A stretch of DNA of 64,000 nucleotides, taken from positions 62,001 to 126,000 of the forward strand of contig NZ_KE340298.1 of NCBI RefSeq assembly GCF_000413315.1. Direction: 5' to 3'. Below, in pieces: positions 38,851-47,945 of this stretch. Both the position numbers and the translations under genes were made by a program. Within the stretch, counting starts at the first letter, position 1. The number at the start of each line of letters is the position of its first letter. Source of the DNA: Propionibacterium sp. oral taxon 192 str. F0372 (GTDB lineage Bacteria > Actinomycetota > Actinomycetes > Propionibacteriales > Propionibacteriaceae). The notes beneath the pieces are model-generated. The model was given only the letters and a program-made list of their open reading frames with translations, was not told the origin of the DNA and searched no databases.

Positions 38851-39771
38851 TCAAGCACGAGGATGGGCCTGGTCGAAGACCTGACGCAGCCGCTGGGAAG
38901 TGACGTGGGTATAGATCTGAGTGGTTGCCAGGGATGCATGTCCAAGCATTTCCTGGACGCTACGCAGATCCGCACCGCCCTCCAGCAGATGGGTCGCCAT
39001 TGCATGCCGCAACCCATGAGGCCCGGTATCTGGAGCATCGGGTATCGCGCGCATCGCCTCGTGCACCACCCGACGCACCACCCGCGGATCGATTCGTGCT
39101 CCCCGGCGCCCGAGAAACAGTGCGGCCCCGGAACTGGGAGTCACCCACTCCCCTCGTCGGGTACACCAGGCATCGACTGCGTCGAGAGCTGGGGCACCCA
39201 CCGGGACCGCGCGTTGTTTGTTGCCCTTGCCCACAACGCTCACCAAGTTTCGTTCCCGATCCAGATCGCCCAAGTTGAGCCCGCACAACTCCGACACACG
39301 CAATCCGGAGCTATAGAGCAGCTCGAGGATTGCCACATTACGTGCCCCTGCGGGAGTCTCGTCGATGCTCGCCGCGTCGAGAACTGCGACCATTAGTTCG
39401 GCGGTGTCGTTGCGGGTGAGGGTGCGCGGGAGTCTGCGCGGTATTTTCGGTGATTTGAGCCCCGCTGCCGGGTCGATCGTCACGAGTTGGTTACGTCGGG
39501 CCCAGTCAAAAAAGGTCCTGATCGCCGATGCTCGGCGTTGCATCGAGGTGGAGGCCGAACCGTTGCGTCGTTGGGCAGCAAGCCAGGTCCGCAGATCAAC
39601 GAGGGCGATCCGGTCAATGCGAGTGATGCCCCGGGCAACCATCGCCTGAAGCATGGCGATCAGATCGCTGCGATAGGCCCGAACGGTGTGGGCCGATCTA
39701 TCCCGTTCCAAGCTGAGGTGTCGGCAGAACTCGTCGATCACCTGGGTCGCCCATACGGGCAATTCTTCCAT
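38851..39771 (-). CDS. xerC: Tyrosine recombinase XerC
   Basis: Resolves chromosome dimers at dif with XerD at the septum. It has 306 residues: an N-terminal SAM-like core-binding domain (about 5-100) and a catalytic domain with Arg158, Lys182, His252, Arg255, His278 and nucleophile Tyr287, all present. ATG 39771 has AGGA seven bases upstream; longer in-frame starts run towards def. The xerC position near rpsB is typical of Actinobacteria. A phage-type integrase is unlikely since no att site or phage genes are near. Confidence 0.93.
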   Translation of the reverse strand: MEELPVWATQVIDEFCRHLSLERDRSAHTVRAYRSDLIAMLQAMVARGITRIDRIALVDLRTWLAAQRRNGSASTSMQRRASAIRTFFDWARRNQLVTIDPAAGLKSPKIPRRLPRTLTRNDTAELMVAVLDAASIDETPAGARNVAILELLYSSGLRVSELCGLNLGDLDRERNLVSVVGKGNKQRAVPVGAPALDAVDAWCTRRGEWVTPSSGAALFLGRRGARIDPRVVRRVVHEAMRAIPDAPDTGPHGLRHAMATHLLEGGADLRSVQEMLGHASLATTQIYTHVTSQRLRQVFDQAHPRA

Positions 39772-39844
39772 CTCATCGTCCTGCACCACTCCATTGTGCC
39801 GCCACCACCACCCAAGTTCCCACGTACCCCGAGCAGACCTCGGG

Positions 39845-39873
39845 TTATGGCGGCACAGGGGTGGATATAGATT
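39845..39873 (+). promoter_or_regulatory. Possible def promoter
   Basis: TTATGG (39845-39850) and TAGATT (39868-39873) with 17-base spacing lie upstream of def. The -35 match is poor. Confidence 0.35.
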
Positions 39874-39918
39874 TAGGCCACCAACACATCGCGTGTCGGC
39901 GAGGAAGGATGGTGGAAC

Positions 39919-40497
39919 ATGGCGACCCCGCAAGAGTGGGCGGCCAAAGGGCGGATTCTACGGATCACCCGGTGGGACGAACCCGTGATGCATACCCCCA
40001 CCCGACCCGTCACCGATTTCGGTCCGGAATTGCATCAGCTGGTGGCTGACATGTTCGCGACAATGATCGCCGCCGACGGGGTCGGGCTGGCCGGACCCCA
40101 GGTCGATGCTGACCTGGCGGTATTCACCTTCTGCTGCCCCGACGGTAACGACCGGATCCGCCACGGAGTGATGTGCAATCCGATGGTCACCCTGCCGGAG
40201 GGCCGGGATCGTCATCTAGATGCCACCGAGGAAGGATGCCTGTCGTGGCCGGGGTCCTATCAACCGCTAGCCCGCCCGGACAAGGCGGTGTGCGAAGGGG
40301 TTGATGAGAACGGCAATCCGGTACGCATCGAGGCCACCGGGTTATTGGCCCGCTGTGTGCAACACGAGACCGACCACCTCAACGGCACTGTTTTCGGCGA
40401 CAGGCTGTCCAAACGTTCACGCAAGTTGCTCGACGAACAGAAACAAGCGCATGCCCACCTCTACCCCGACGACTGGCCGATTACCCCGAAAGGCTGA
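39919..40497 (+). CDS. def: Peptide deformylase
   Basis: Removes the formyl group from nascent N-terminal methionine. It has 192 residues. Motif 1 GVGLAGPQ is at 54-61, motif 2 EGCLS at 105-109 (metal ligand Cys107), and motif 3 HETDH at 149-153 (metal-binding His pair and catalytic Glu). Start ATG 39919 is preceded by GAGGAAGGATGGTGGAAC. It is monocistronic, divergent from xerC; no fmt is adjacent. Confidence 0.96.
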   Translation: MATPQEWAAKGRILRITRWDEPVMHTPTRPVTDFGPELHQLVADMFATMIAADGVGLAGPQVDADLAVFTFCCPDGNDRIRHGVMCNPMVTLPEGRDRHLDATEEGCLSWPGSYQPLARPDKAVCEGVDENGNPVRIEATGLLARCVQHETDHLNGTVFGDRLSKRSRKLLDEQKQAHAHLYPDDWPITPKG

Positions 40498-40703
40498 GCC
40501 CATCCACTCCATAGGATCGATCCTCCGGGTTCCTTGCCCGCACCACAGCCCCGCAACCGATACAATGCTGCGATCGGTGCCGGGTGGAGAAGTTCACGAT
40601 ACTTCTGGAACGTTGGCTCAGCTCGCGCACCCACAAGGCGTGCGGTCCTGTTCAGTCATCCCGGGCAACGGTGATGCGCCAGATGATAGCCAGCCAATAG
40701 GCT

Positions 40704-42452
40704 ATGGCTGTGCCCAAAGATTACGATCTCATTCGTCGCGACGGGCGGGACATCGCCCGCATCGCAGCCCGCGGTCGCGCCGTTCTGGCCAACCCGCTGA
40801 TCAATTTCGGCACTGCCTTCACCGCCGAGCAGCGCCGCGATCTCGGACTATCCGGTCTGTTGCCTGATGCGATCATATCCGCTGACGCCCAGATGCGGCG
40901 GGTCTACAAGCAGTATGCACGCGAGCCGACGGATCTAGCCAAGTACATCTACCTCACCTCCATGCAGGATCGGAACGAGATCCTCTTTTACCGGTTGCTC
41001 ACCGAGAACATTGAGGAGATGCTGCCGATCGTCTACACCCCGACCATCGGCAAGGCCATCCAGGAGTACTCCCACTGGTTCCACAAACCACGCGGTCTCT
41101 ACCTCAACATCGACAATCCCGACGGAATCGCCATCGCCCTCGCTGCCTCCGGGAAAGGCCCCGAGGAGGTGGACCTGGTCGTCGTCACCGACTCCGAGGG
41201 CATCCTGGGCATCGGTGACCAGGGCGTGGGCGGGGTCGCCATCGCCGTGGGCAAGCTATCGGTCTACGTAGCAGCAGCCGGAATCCACCCCAACCGTGTT
41301 CTTCCGGTGGTGCTAGACACCGGGACCGACAACCTCGACCTGCTCAATGACCCAGCTTATCTGGGTGTACGCCATTCCCGGGTGCGCGGAGAGGCATATG
41401 ACTCCTTTATCGATCGGTTTGTCACAGAGATCACGGCCGCCTTCCCCAATGCCATGATCCACTGGGAAGACTTCGCCGCGGCAAACGCCCACCGAATCCT
41501 GAACCGCTACCGTGACGAGGTATGTTCCTTCAACGACGATATCCAGGGCACGGCGGCAGTCGTCGTCGCGGCGGTGCTGTCCGGGATCCGGGCCAATCAT
41601 TCGAGCCTCGCCGAGCAACGAATCGTCATTCACGGCGCTGGTTCGGCGGGCATCGGCATCGCAAACCTGTTGGTGGATCTCATGGTGGCCGAGGGAATGG
41701 ATCCGGAAAAGGCCAAATCCAGGTTCTGGGGGCTCTCCTCCCGGGGTCTGTGCCTGCGTGGCGGCCAGTTGCGAGACTTCCAGGAGCCCTACGCACGTGA
41801 CCCCGCCGAACTCACCGACTGGGTACTTGATATCCCAGGCCGTCATGAACTGGCCGATGTGGTGCGCAATGTGCACCCCACGATCCTGATCGGCGCATCT
41901 GCCCAGCCGGGAGCCTTCACCGAGCAAGTCATCAAGGAGATGGCCGCGCACTGCGAGTGGCCGGTCATCATGCCGTTGTCCAATCCCACATCACGGGCGG
42001 AGGCCACCCCTGTGGATCTGCTCGAATGGACCAGGGGAAGGGCGCTCATTGCCACAGGCTCCCCTTTCACTCCGGTGCAACACGACGATCAGATGCACAC
42101 CATCGCCCAGGCGAACAATGCCCTGATCTTTCCGGGTATCGGTCTGGGTGTGGTGACCTGCAAAGCTGAACAGATTTCCGACTCGATGCTGGCGGCAGCC
42201 GCCCGGGCAGTCGCGGATGCGGTCACCGACCGGCGCAGGGGAGCCTCCCTATTACCGGCAATGCACCAACTGCGCGCGATCTCAGCGCGTGTCGCTGTGG
42301 CAGTGGCCCAGCAAGCGAACAAGGAGGGACTGGCCCGGCGCCCACTGGACAATCCGATCCAACAGGTCTATGACGCGATGTGGCGGCCAGACTATCCCGA
42401 GATTGAGGTGGTCTCCCCCGAGGAACTTGATGCCGGGGGTGCAAGTTCATAG
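40704..42452 (+). CDS. NAD-dependent malic enzyme (ME/SfcA type)
   Basis: Decarboxylates malate to pyruvate. The 582 residues match the large E. coli MaeA/eukaryotic-type class. The catalytic region YTPTIGKAI, TDSEGILGIGDQGVGG and FNDDIQGTAAV (metal site) are followed by the NAD-binding HGAGSAGIGIA. The annotated start is ATG 40704. A TAGGCT box directly before it would put the transcription start at GTG 40710 (VPKDYD), so initiation there on a leaderless mRNA is a real alternative. Its last 61 bases overlap the convergent methyltransferase gene. Confidence 0.95.
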   Translation: MAVPKDYDLIRRDGRDIARIAARGRAVLANPLINFGTAFTAEQRRDLGLSGLLPDAIISADAQMRRVYKQYAREPTDLAKYIYLTSMQDRNEILFYRLLTENIEEMLPIVYTPTIGKAIQEYSHWFHKPRGLYLNIDNPDGIAIALAASGKGPEEVDLVVVTDSEGILGIGDQGVGGVAIAVGKLSVYVAAAGIHPNRVLPVVLDTGTDNLDLLNDPAYLGVRHSRVRGEAYDSFIDRFVTEITAAFPNAMIHWEDFAAANAHRILNRYRDEVCSFNDDIQGTAAVVVAAVLSGIRANHSSLAEQRIVIHGAGSAGIGIANLLVDLMVAEGMDPEKAKSRFWGLSSRGLCLRGGQLRDFQEPYARDPAELTDWVLDIPGRHELADVVRNVHPTILIGASAQPGAFTEQVIKEMAAHCEWPVIMPLSNPTSRAEATPVDLLEWTRGRALIATGSPFTPVQHDDQMHTIAQANNALIFPGIGLGVVTCKAEQISDSMLAAAARAVADAVTDRRRGASLLPAMHQLRAISARVAVAVAQQANKEGLARRPLDNPIQQVYDAMWRPDYPEIEVVSPEELDAGGASS

Positions 42453-43234
42453 CAGGCGACGGCTGCGGCCGTGGCGACGTTGAGGGAATCGATACCAGCG
42501 GCCATCGGAATCCGGACCGCCAGATCCGCCCGGGCAAGCCATTCGCGTGAGATTCCCGCCCCCTCGGTGCCTAGCACCAACGCGATCCGCCGGTCCAACG
42601 AACGCACCTGGGCTGCGTAATCGCCCAAGTCCACTGCGTCATCGCCCAGTGCCATGGCTACTGTCTCGAAACCGGCCCTGTGCAGCACCGACAGGTCGTG
42701 GCTGGCCAGGCGTGTCCAAGGTAGGGAGAAGACCGCTCCCATGGAGGTCTTGATCGCCCGGCGGTACAACGGATCGGCACACCTGGGAGCAAGAATCGCA
42801 CCCTGCCACCCGAGAGCCGCTGCGCAGCGGATGATCGCCCCCACATTGGTGTGATCGACGATGTCTTCCAACACGACGACCCTGTCCATCACCAAGATCT
42901 GCTCCAAGGTCCACGCTTCGCGCCGATACATTGCACCCAATGCGCCACGGTGCACATGGAAGCCAGTCACCTGCTCGGCGAGTTCCTCGCTGACTAGATA
43001 GACCGGAGCATCCATCCCGATCAATAGGTCGCTCAACCCGGCCAGCCATCGCTCGGCAAGCATCAGTGATTTCGGGACATGCCCAGTCTCAACTGCGCGA
43101 CGAATTACCTTGGCTCCTTCAGCGATAAATATACCCCGACCCGCCTCAAGTCGGCGGCGCAGCGACGACTCCCGAAGGTGCACGTAGTCGGCGAGTCGTT
43201 CATCGCCGGGATTGGTGATCTCGATGGTGTGCAC
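42392..43234 (-). CDS. SpoU/TrmH-family RNA 2'-O-methyltransferase
   Basis: About 280 residues from GTG 43234. It has an N-terminal substrate-binding extension (FIAEGAKVIRRAVETG) and the SPOUT knot with VLEDIVDHTNVGAIIRCAAALG (motif 1), LVLGTEGAGIS (motif 2) and IDSLNVATAAAVACYEL (motif 3). The target RNA (rRNA or tRNA) cannot be told. Longer in-frame starts overlap the divergent transporter gene. Its 3' end overlaps the malic enzyme gene by 61 bases on the opposite strand. Confidence 0.9.
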   Translation of the reverse strand: MHTIEITNPGDERLADYVHLRESSLRRRLEAGRGIFIAEGAKVIRRAVETGHVPKSLMLAERWLAGLSDLLIGMDAPVYLVSEELAEQVTGFHVHRGALGAMYRREAWTLEQILVMDRVVVLEDIVDHTNVGAIIRCAAALGWQGAILAPRCADPLYRRAIKTSMGAVFSLPWTRLASHDLSVLHRAGFETVAMALGDDAVDLGDYAAQVRSLDRRIALVLGTEGAGISREWLARADLAVRIPMAAGIDSLNVATAAAVACYELAPPASSSSGETTSISG

Positions 43235-43261
43235 GAGGCCCCATGCTACGTGAATCGTCCG

Positions 43262-43267
43262 TATTGT
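43262..43267 (+). promoter_or_regulatory. -10 box of leaderless transporter gene
   Basis: TATTGT fits TANNNT and ends seven bases before ATG 43275, with no Shine-Dalgarno between. A leaderless transcript is likely. Confidence 0.4.
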
Positions 43268-43274
43268 GTGGTCC

Positions 43275-44261
43275 ATGGCTTCAGGCAGACACTTCAAGGT
43301 CGACTGGTTCCTGACAGCGATTGTCGTCTCCGCGGTGGTCGCGTCCTTCCTCCCTGCCCGCGGGATAGGCGTTCCAGTCATGGACTGGACCACCAAGGTG
43401 CTGATCTTCATATTGTTTTTCCTCTATGGGGTGCGCCTCAAACCCTCGGAGACTTTGGCTGGCTTGAAGCATTGGAAGCTGCACGCGGTGATCCTGTCAT
43501 TCACCTATGTGATCTTCCCCATACTGGGCATCCTGCTCGGATTGATGGAGCCCTGGCTTATCTCCGGTGATGTGCACCGCGGTTTTCTGTTTCTGTGTCT
43601 GGTGCCCTCGACGGTGCAGTCCTCGATTAACTTCACCTCGATCGCCCGGGGCAATGTCGCTGGAGCCATCGTCTCGGCCTCGGTGTCGAATCTGCTGGGG
43701 GTATTCGTCACCCCCCTGTTGGCACTGTGGCTGATGACCACTACCGGTCTGACCCTCGATCCTTCCTCGGTGGTGGATATCGCCTGCCAGATCCTGCTGC
43801 CCTTCATGCTCGGGCAGTTCTCCCGGCGGGTAACGGCCGATTTCGTCGCCCGTCACCCGCAGTTGAAGCTCGTCGACCAGGGATCCATCGTCCTGGTGGT
43901 CTACAAGGCATTCTCCCAAGGGGCCCGAGAAGGACTGTGGCAGCGCACCGGTATCGGTGATCTGGTGGCGATCGTGGTGATCACCGGGGTATTGCTGATG
44001 CTGATGCTGTGGCTCACTTGGCAGACACCGGCCTGGCTGGGATTCAATCGGCGCGACCAGATCACCATCCAGTTCTGCGGAACCAAGAAGTCGCTGGCAA
44101 CGGGTGTACCGATGGCCTCGGTAATGTTCCCTGCAGCCAGTGTGGGAACCATCGTTCTTCCACTGGTGATCTTCCATATGGTCCAGTTGATGGTCTGCGG
44201 AGCCCTTTCAACTCGTTACGCAGCCCACGACGAGGACTGGCACGAAACGACAAACCGCTGA
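43275..44261 (+). CDS. BASS-type (bile acid:sodium symporter-like) transporter
   Basis: A 328-residue integral membrane protein of about ten helices, of the SBF-like group. Typical segments are FLTAIVVSAVVASFLPARG, WTTKVLIFILFFLYGVRL, and the crossover region LVPSTVQSSINFTSIARGNVAGAI with a second QFCGTKKSLATGVPMASVMF. Family members transport organic anions such as keto acids with sodium; the substrate here is unknown. ATG 43275 sits behind a -10 box. It is divergent from the SpoU gene. Confidence 0.85.
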   Translation: MASGRHFKVDWFLTAIVVSAVVASFLPARGIGVPVMDWTTKVLIFILFFLYGVRLKPSETLAGLKHWKLHAVILSFTYVIFPILGILLGLMEPWLISGDVHRGFLFLCLVPSTVQSSINFTSIARGNVAGAIVSASVSNLLGVFVTPLLALWLMTTTGLTLDPSSVVDIACQILLPFMLGQFSRRVTADFVARHPQLKLVDQGSIVLVVYKAFSQGAREGLWQRTGIGDLVAIVVITGVLLMLMLWLTWQTPAWLGFNRRDQITIQFCGTKKSLATGVPMASVMFPAASVGTIVLPLVIFHMVQLMVCGALSTRYAAHDEDWHETTNR

Positions 44262-44314
44262 CCACAGATATCCGGGCACGAGGCACCGAAAGTCACCAGC
44301 GTTCCGGGCGGGTA

Positions 44315-45121
44315 CTACTGCTGGGCGCGACGAGCAGGGTGGAAGGCGCGGGCGCTCCACCTGTCGTCGGTCCTGGTCACCTCCAAGGGGATGCCGTAAG
44401 CACCCGAGACGTTCTCCGAAGTGATCACCTCGCGAACTGGACCTTGGGCATATACCTTGCCGTCGGTCAGCAGCAGAGCGTGAGTGATGCCTGAAGGGAT
44501 CTCCTCCAAGTGATGGGTCACCAACACGACGGTGGGCGCATAGGGGTTGGCACAAAGCCGACCAAGAATCCCCACCAGTATCTCCCTGCCGCACAGGTCG
44601 AGCCCGGCACTCGGTTCGTCGAGCAACAACAACTCAGGATCGGTCATCAGTGCCCGGGCGATCTCTACCCGCTTGCGTTCTCCCTCGGACAGGGTGCCGT
44701 AGGTGCGATCGCCGAGTTCACCGACCTGCATCAGCCGCATGAGTTCCATAGCCCGGTTCTGGTCCATGGCCTCGTAGGATTCTCGCCAGCGTCCGAGCAT
44801 CCCGTAGGAGGCCGACATAATGATGTCTCGAACCTTCTCCGACGCTGGGATGCGATGGGCCATGGCAGAGGAGGCCAGTCCTATCCTGGGTCGCAACTCG
44901 AAGACATCGACTGCCCCCAAGTACTCCCCCAGCAGGCTGACCACCCCTTGGGTGGGGTGCATTTGCGCGGCGAGTAGGGACAACATGGTCGTTTTCCCGG
45001 CACCATTGGGGCCGACGACGACCCATCGCTCAGATTCGGATACTTTGAAATCGACCTCGTCGAGTAGCAGTTTCGCGCCTCGGCGCACGCTCACCCGATC
45101 CAATTCCGCCACGGTCACCAT
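44315..45121 (-). CDS. ABC transporter ATP-binding protein (stand-alone)
   Basis: A 268-residue single ATPase domain: Walker A GPNGAGKT, an LSEGERKR signature (Glu replacing the second Gly of LSGGQ), Walker B LLLLDEP, and an H-loop in VTHHLEE. No membrane subunit is encoded nearby, and it resembles the COG1119 (ModF-like) group more than a nutrient importer. Start ATG 45121 follows AAGG. It follows fabI on the same strand by 48 bases, so it may share its transcript; the link to fatty-acid synthesis may be only positional. Confidence 0.85.
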   Translation of the reverse strand: MVTVAELDRVSVRRGAKLLLDEVDFKVSESERWVVVGPNGAGKTTMLSLLAAQMHPTQGVVSLLGEYLGAVDVFELRPRIGLASSAMAHRIPASEKVRDIIMSASYGMLGRWRESYEAMDQNRAMELMRLMQVGELGDRTYGTLSEGERKRVEIARALMTDPELLLLDEPSAGLDLCGREILVGILGRLCANPYAPTVVLVTHHLEEIPSGITHALLLTDGKVYAQGPVREVITSENVSGAYGIPLEVTRTDDRWSARAFHPARRAQQ

Positions 45122-45169
45122 ATCTGAAACCTTATCTCCCAGCGACGCCGGTCGCAGGTACCGCACCAA

Positions 45170-45943
45170 TCAGGCCCCGGTGGAATGCAGCCCCCCGTCA
45201 ACGTGGAGCATCGTTCCGGTGGTCATCGGGAACCAGTCGCTGAGTAAGGCGACAACGGCCTTCCCGACCGCGGTGGCATCCTTCGGGTCCCATCCCAGCG
45301 GCGCTCGTTGTTCCCACACGGCATTGAAATCGGTCGATCCGGGAATCGCCTTCTTGGCGATGGTGTCAACCGGGCCGGCAGCCACCAGATTGCAGCGGAT
45401 ACCGTCCGGGCCAAGATAACGGGCCAGGTACCTGTTGGTCGATTCGAGGGCGGCCTTCGCCACGCCCATCCAGTCGTAGGTGGGCCAGGAGACCGTGGCA
45501 TCGAAGGTGAGTCCAACGACGGACGATCCGGTGGACAGCAGATCACGCACCGCCATAGTCAGTGACTGGAGGGAGTAGGCAGAAGTGTGCACCGCAGTGG
45601 CAACATCCTCCCAGCCAGTGGTGAGGAAGGCTCCGCCCAAGGCGGTAGCAGGATTCGCATAGGCGACCGAGTGCACTACCCCGTCGAGGTGGTCGAAGCC
45701 ATGCTCGCGCAGCACCCCGGGCAAATCGGCCAGTGCCTGGGGGTCGGTCACGTTCAAGTCCAGCACCGCGGGTACCGGATCCAGCTTCTTGACCACCCGG
45801 TTGGTCAGGGACATGCCCCGGCCGAAATTTGACACGATCACCTCCGCGCCCTGTTCCTGGGCGATACGCGCCACTGCATAGGCAATCGAGGTATTCATGG
45901 TCACACCAGTGACCATGATCTTCTTGCCGTCAAGGATTCCCAT
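45170..45943 (-). CDS. fabI: Enoyl-[acyl-carrier-protein] reductase (NADH), FabI/InhA type
   Basis: Reduces trans-2-enoyl-ACP in the last elongation step of type II fatty-acid synthesis. It has 257 residues: the atypical SDR glycine pattern GVTMNTSIAYAVA, HSVAYAN, the Tyr/Lys pair in YDWMGVAKAALE, and PVDTIAKKAIPG in the substrate loop. It is paired with fabG upstream (three-base gap), the same order as mabA-inhA in mycobacteria. It is the known type of target of isoniazid and triclosan. Confidence 0.95.
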   Translation of the reverse strand: MGILDGKKIMVTGVTMNTSIAYAVARIAQEQGAEVIVSNFGRGMSLTNRVVKKLDPVPAVLDLNVTDPQALADLPGVLREHGFDHLDGVVHSVAYANPATALGGAFLTTGWEDVATAVHTSAYSLQSLTMAVRDLLSTGSSVVGLTFDATVSWPTYDWMGVAKAALESTNRYLARYLGPDGIRCNLVAAGPVDTIAKKAIPGSTDFNAVWEQRAPLGWDPKDATAVGKAVVALLSDWFPMTTGTMLHVDGGLHSTGA

Positions 45944-45946
45944 TGT

Positions 45947-46672
45947 TCAGTCACCCATTCCCATTCCACCGTCAACCGGGAGCACCGCCCCAGTAATGTA
46001 TCCAGATTCGTCATCGACCAGGAAGGCGACCGCGCGTGCGATGTCGCCCACCTCACCCATGCGCCCTACAGGTACCTTCGCGAGGTACTCGGTCCGCATC
46101 TTTTCATCAAGTATCTCGGTCATGTCGGTGGCGATAAAGCCGGGCGCGATGACATTACAGGTTATGCCCCTCCCACCCAGTTCACGGGCCACCGAGCGAG
46201 CCATACCGATGAGTCCTGCCTTGGTTGACGCATAGTTGACTTGCCCTATGGATCCCATCGTTGCCACCACCGAGGAGATGACCACGATCCTGCCGAACCT
46301 GGCCTTGACCATTGGGCGGCTCGCGCGGCGGATGACATTGAAGGCACCGGTGAGGTTCACATCCAGCACCTGCGACCAATCCTCATCCCCCATCCTCATC
46401 AACAGGCAGTCACGGGTGATGCCGGCATTGGCGACCAAAACCTCTACTGGGCCGAGTTCCTTCTCAACTCGGGCGAATGCCGCGTCGACTGCGACCGGAT
46501 CAGCGACATCACAGGCAAGCGCCATGACCCCGCCGGGCGCCTTGCCGGAAGAAGACAAACCGATGACGCGGTAGCCGCGTTCCACGAGGGTAGTCCCGAT
46601 CGCTGCGCCGATGCCGCGTGAGGCCCCGGTGACCAGAGCGACGCGTCCGGAAGTGTTGGTGGCATTGTTCAC
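45947..46672 (-). CDS. fabG: 3-oxoacyl-[acyl-carrier-protein] reductase
   Basis: NADPH-dependent reduction of 3-oxoacyl-ACP. It has 241 residues of the short-chain dehydrogenase fold: TGASRGIG cofactor loop, NAGIT, catalytic Ser in ISSVVATMG, Tyr and Lys in YASTKAG, and the C-terminal GMGMGD that ends FabG/MabA proteins. It forms an operon with fabI downstream. GGGGTGAAC precedes the start. Context with fabI supports fatty-acid synthesis over other SDR roles. Confidence 0.94.
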   Translation of the reverse strand: MNNATNTSGRVALVTGASRGIGAAIGTTLVERGYRVIGLSSSGKAPGGVMALACDVADPVAVDAAFARVEKELGPVEVLVANAGITRDCLLMRMGDEDWSQVLDVNLTGAFNVIRRASRPMVKARFGRIVVISSVVATMGSIGQVNYASTKAGLIGMARSVARELGGRGITCNVIAPGFIATDMTEILDEKMRTEYLAKVPVGRMGEVGDIARAVAFLVDDESGYITGAVLPVDGGMGMGD

Positions 46673-46773
46673 CCCTCGAAGCTATCTTGAGGGCTGCGCT
46701 TATGCGCGGGACACGCGCACAAATTCCGTTACCCACCCTTGTCGGGTTCCCACCGCACCCGTTGGAGGTTTCG

Positions 46774-47583
46774 ATGCCCGCCACCCAACCGATTGATGCT
46801 GGTTTGGATCTGCTGGCCTGCCCGGTATGCTCAGGGGCCTTGTCAAGGGATGATCGAGTGGTTCGTTGTCCACATGGTCACAGTTTTGACATCGCCAGGC
46901 AGGGTCAGCTGAACCTATTGGGCCGGAGTTCTCCGCCCAATGCCGACACAATGGAGATGGTGGCTGCGCGGGCCCGTTTCCTGGACAGCGGAGCCTATGG
47001 ACCGATCATGGAGACACTGGTTACGGCCTGTGCGAATATCCCTGGACCAGTGGTCGAAGTCGGAGCGGGAACAGGGCACTACCTGCGTCGTCTGCTCTCC
47101 GGGCGCGAATACCCACACCTGGCGGTGGATGTCTCTGCGATGGCAACTCGCTGGGCGGCACGCCATGGCTTGGCTTCTGTGGTGGCTGACACATGGGCAG
47201 GGCTACCTCTTCGTGACGCCACCGTCGGGCTCTTGGCATGCATCTTCGCGCCACGCAATCCATCCGAGTTCGCCCGTATCCTGCGCCCCGGGGGCAGCCT
47301 GGTGGTGGTCACCCCCACCGTCGATCATTTGGTAGAGCTACGACGCTTGGGTGGGCTGCTTGAGATCACCGCGGACAAACTGGACCGCCTTGACGCAGCC
47401 CTGGGCATCGAAGGCATCAAACTTACACAACGGACCGGGGTACGTTTCCCCTTGCACCTAGGTTGCGACGAAGTGGCTGATCTGGTGGGAATGGGCCCCA
47501 ACGCATTCCACACCGCCCGCACCGCTTGGCCTGCTCTCGACACGACGGCATCGGTCAGCATCTCGGTGTTTACCCGGCGCTGA
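46774..47583 (+). CDS. RlmA-like rRNA (guanine-N1)-methyltransferase
   Basis: A 269-residue protein. The N-terminal zinc ribbon has Cys16, Cys19, Cys32 and His36, and continues into SFDIARQGQLNLL, the RlmA signature. The SAM-binding domain follows with VVEVGAGTGHYL and ACIFAPRNPSEFARIL. RlmA enzymes methylate G745 or G748 in 23S rRNA helix 35; the latter type (TlrB) affects tylosin-like macrolides. Which base is targeted cannot be read. Start ATG 46774 has GGAGG six bases upstream. Confidence 0.87.
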   Translation: MPATQPIDAGLDLLACPVCSGALSRDDRVVRCPHGHSFDIARQGQLNLLGRSSPPNADTMEMVAARARFLDSGAYGPIMETLVTACANIPGPVVEVGAGTGHYLRRLLSGREYPHLAVDVSAMATRWAARHGLASVVADTWAGLPLRDATVGLLACIFAPRNPSEFARILRPGGSLVVVTPTVDHLVELRRLGGLLEITADKLDRLDAALGIEGIKLTQRTGVRFPLHLGCDEVADLVGMGPNAFHTARTAWPALDTTASVSISVFTRR

Positions 47584-47592
47584 GCCGGGCGA

Positions 47593-47805
47593 TCAAGTTT
47601 CGGTAGCTGGACGATGCGCTCCTCCTCTACTGCGGAAAGACACCCCGGCCTCCTTGAGCATGCCCTGCACGAAGCCGTAGGAGCGCCCCGAGGACTCTGC
47701 CAACTGGCGGATGGTCTCACCCGCCCGGTACCGCTCGACGAACTCTGACATGAGCTGCTGGCGCTGCTCCCCGCTGATGCGTTGACCCTTGGTGATTCTG
47801 GCCAT
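47593..47805 (-). CDS. Small helix-turn-helix protein (HTH_58-like)
   Basis: A 70-residue DNA-binding protein. Basic start ARITKGQRISGEQR, then a helix-turn-helix (YRAGETIRQLAESSGRSYGFV followed by LKEAGV) and a basic tail RSRGG. This compact form, with GRSYGFVxxxLxEAGVxxRxRGG, is common in Actinobacteria and of unknown target. ATG 47805 lies seven bases after GAGG; a GTG two codons earlier is possible. An AT-rich palindrome 80 bases upstream may be its operator. Confidence 0.8.
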   Translation of the reverse strand: MARITKGQRISGEQRQQLMSEFVERYRAGETIRQLAESSGRSYGFVQGMLKEAGVSFRSRGGAHRPATET

Positions 47806-47885
47806 GACCACACCTCAATTCTGCCCACCGGTATGACATGAGAATACGTGAGTGAATCGGTTTTGGTCAGGGTTTCTGCCCCCTA

Positions 47886-47900
47886 TATCAGAATCTGATA
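47886..47900. promoter_or_regulatory. Palindrome upstream of HTH gene
   Basis: TATCAGA-A-TCTGATA, a perfect 7-bp inverted repeat around a single A. It is unusually AT-rich for this genome. It lies between the HTH gene start and the end of the ABC-F gene; a repressor-binding site is likely, with autoregulation by the HTH protein as one option. Confidence 0.45.
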
Positions 47901-47945
47901 AATGATCATGGCGTCCATCAGGCAAAGCATCGAAAAATGTGCGGT

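Noticed and set aside
38851-39771. Integrase of a genomic island
   Set aside because: Sequence and neighbourhood match housekeeping XerC; no att-like direct repeats, tRNA or phage genes are nearby.
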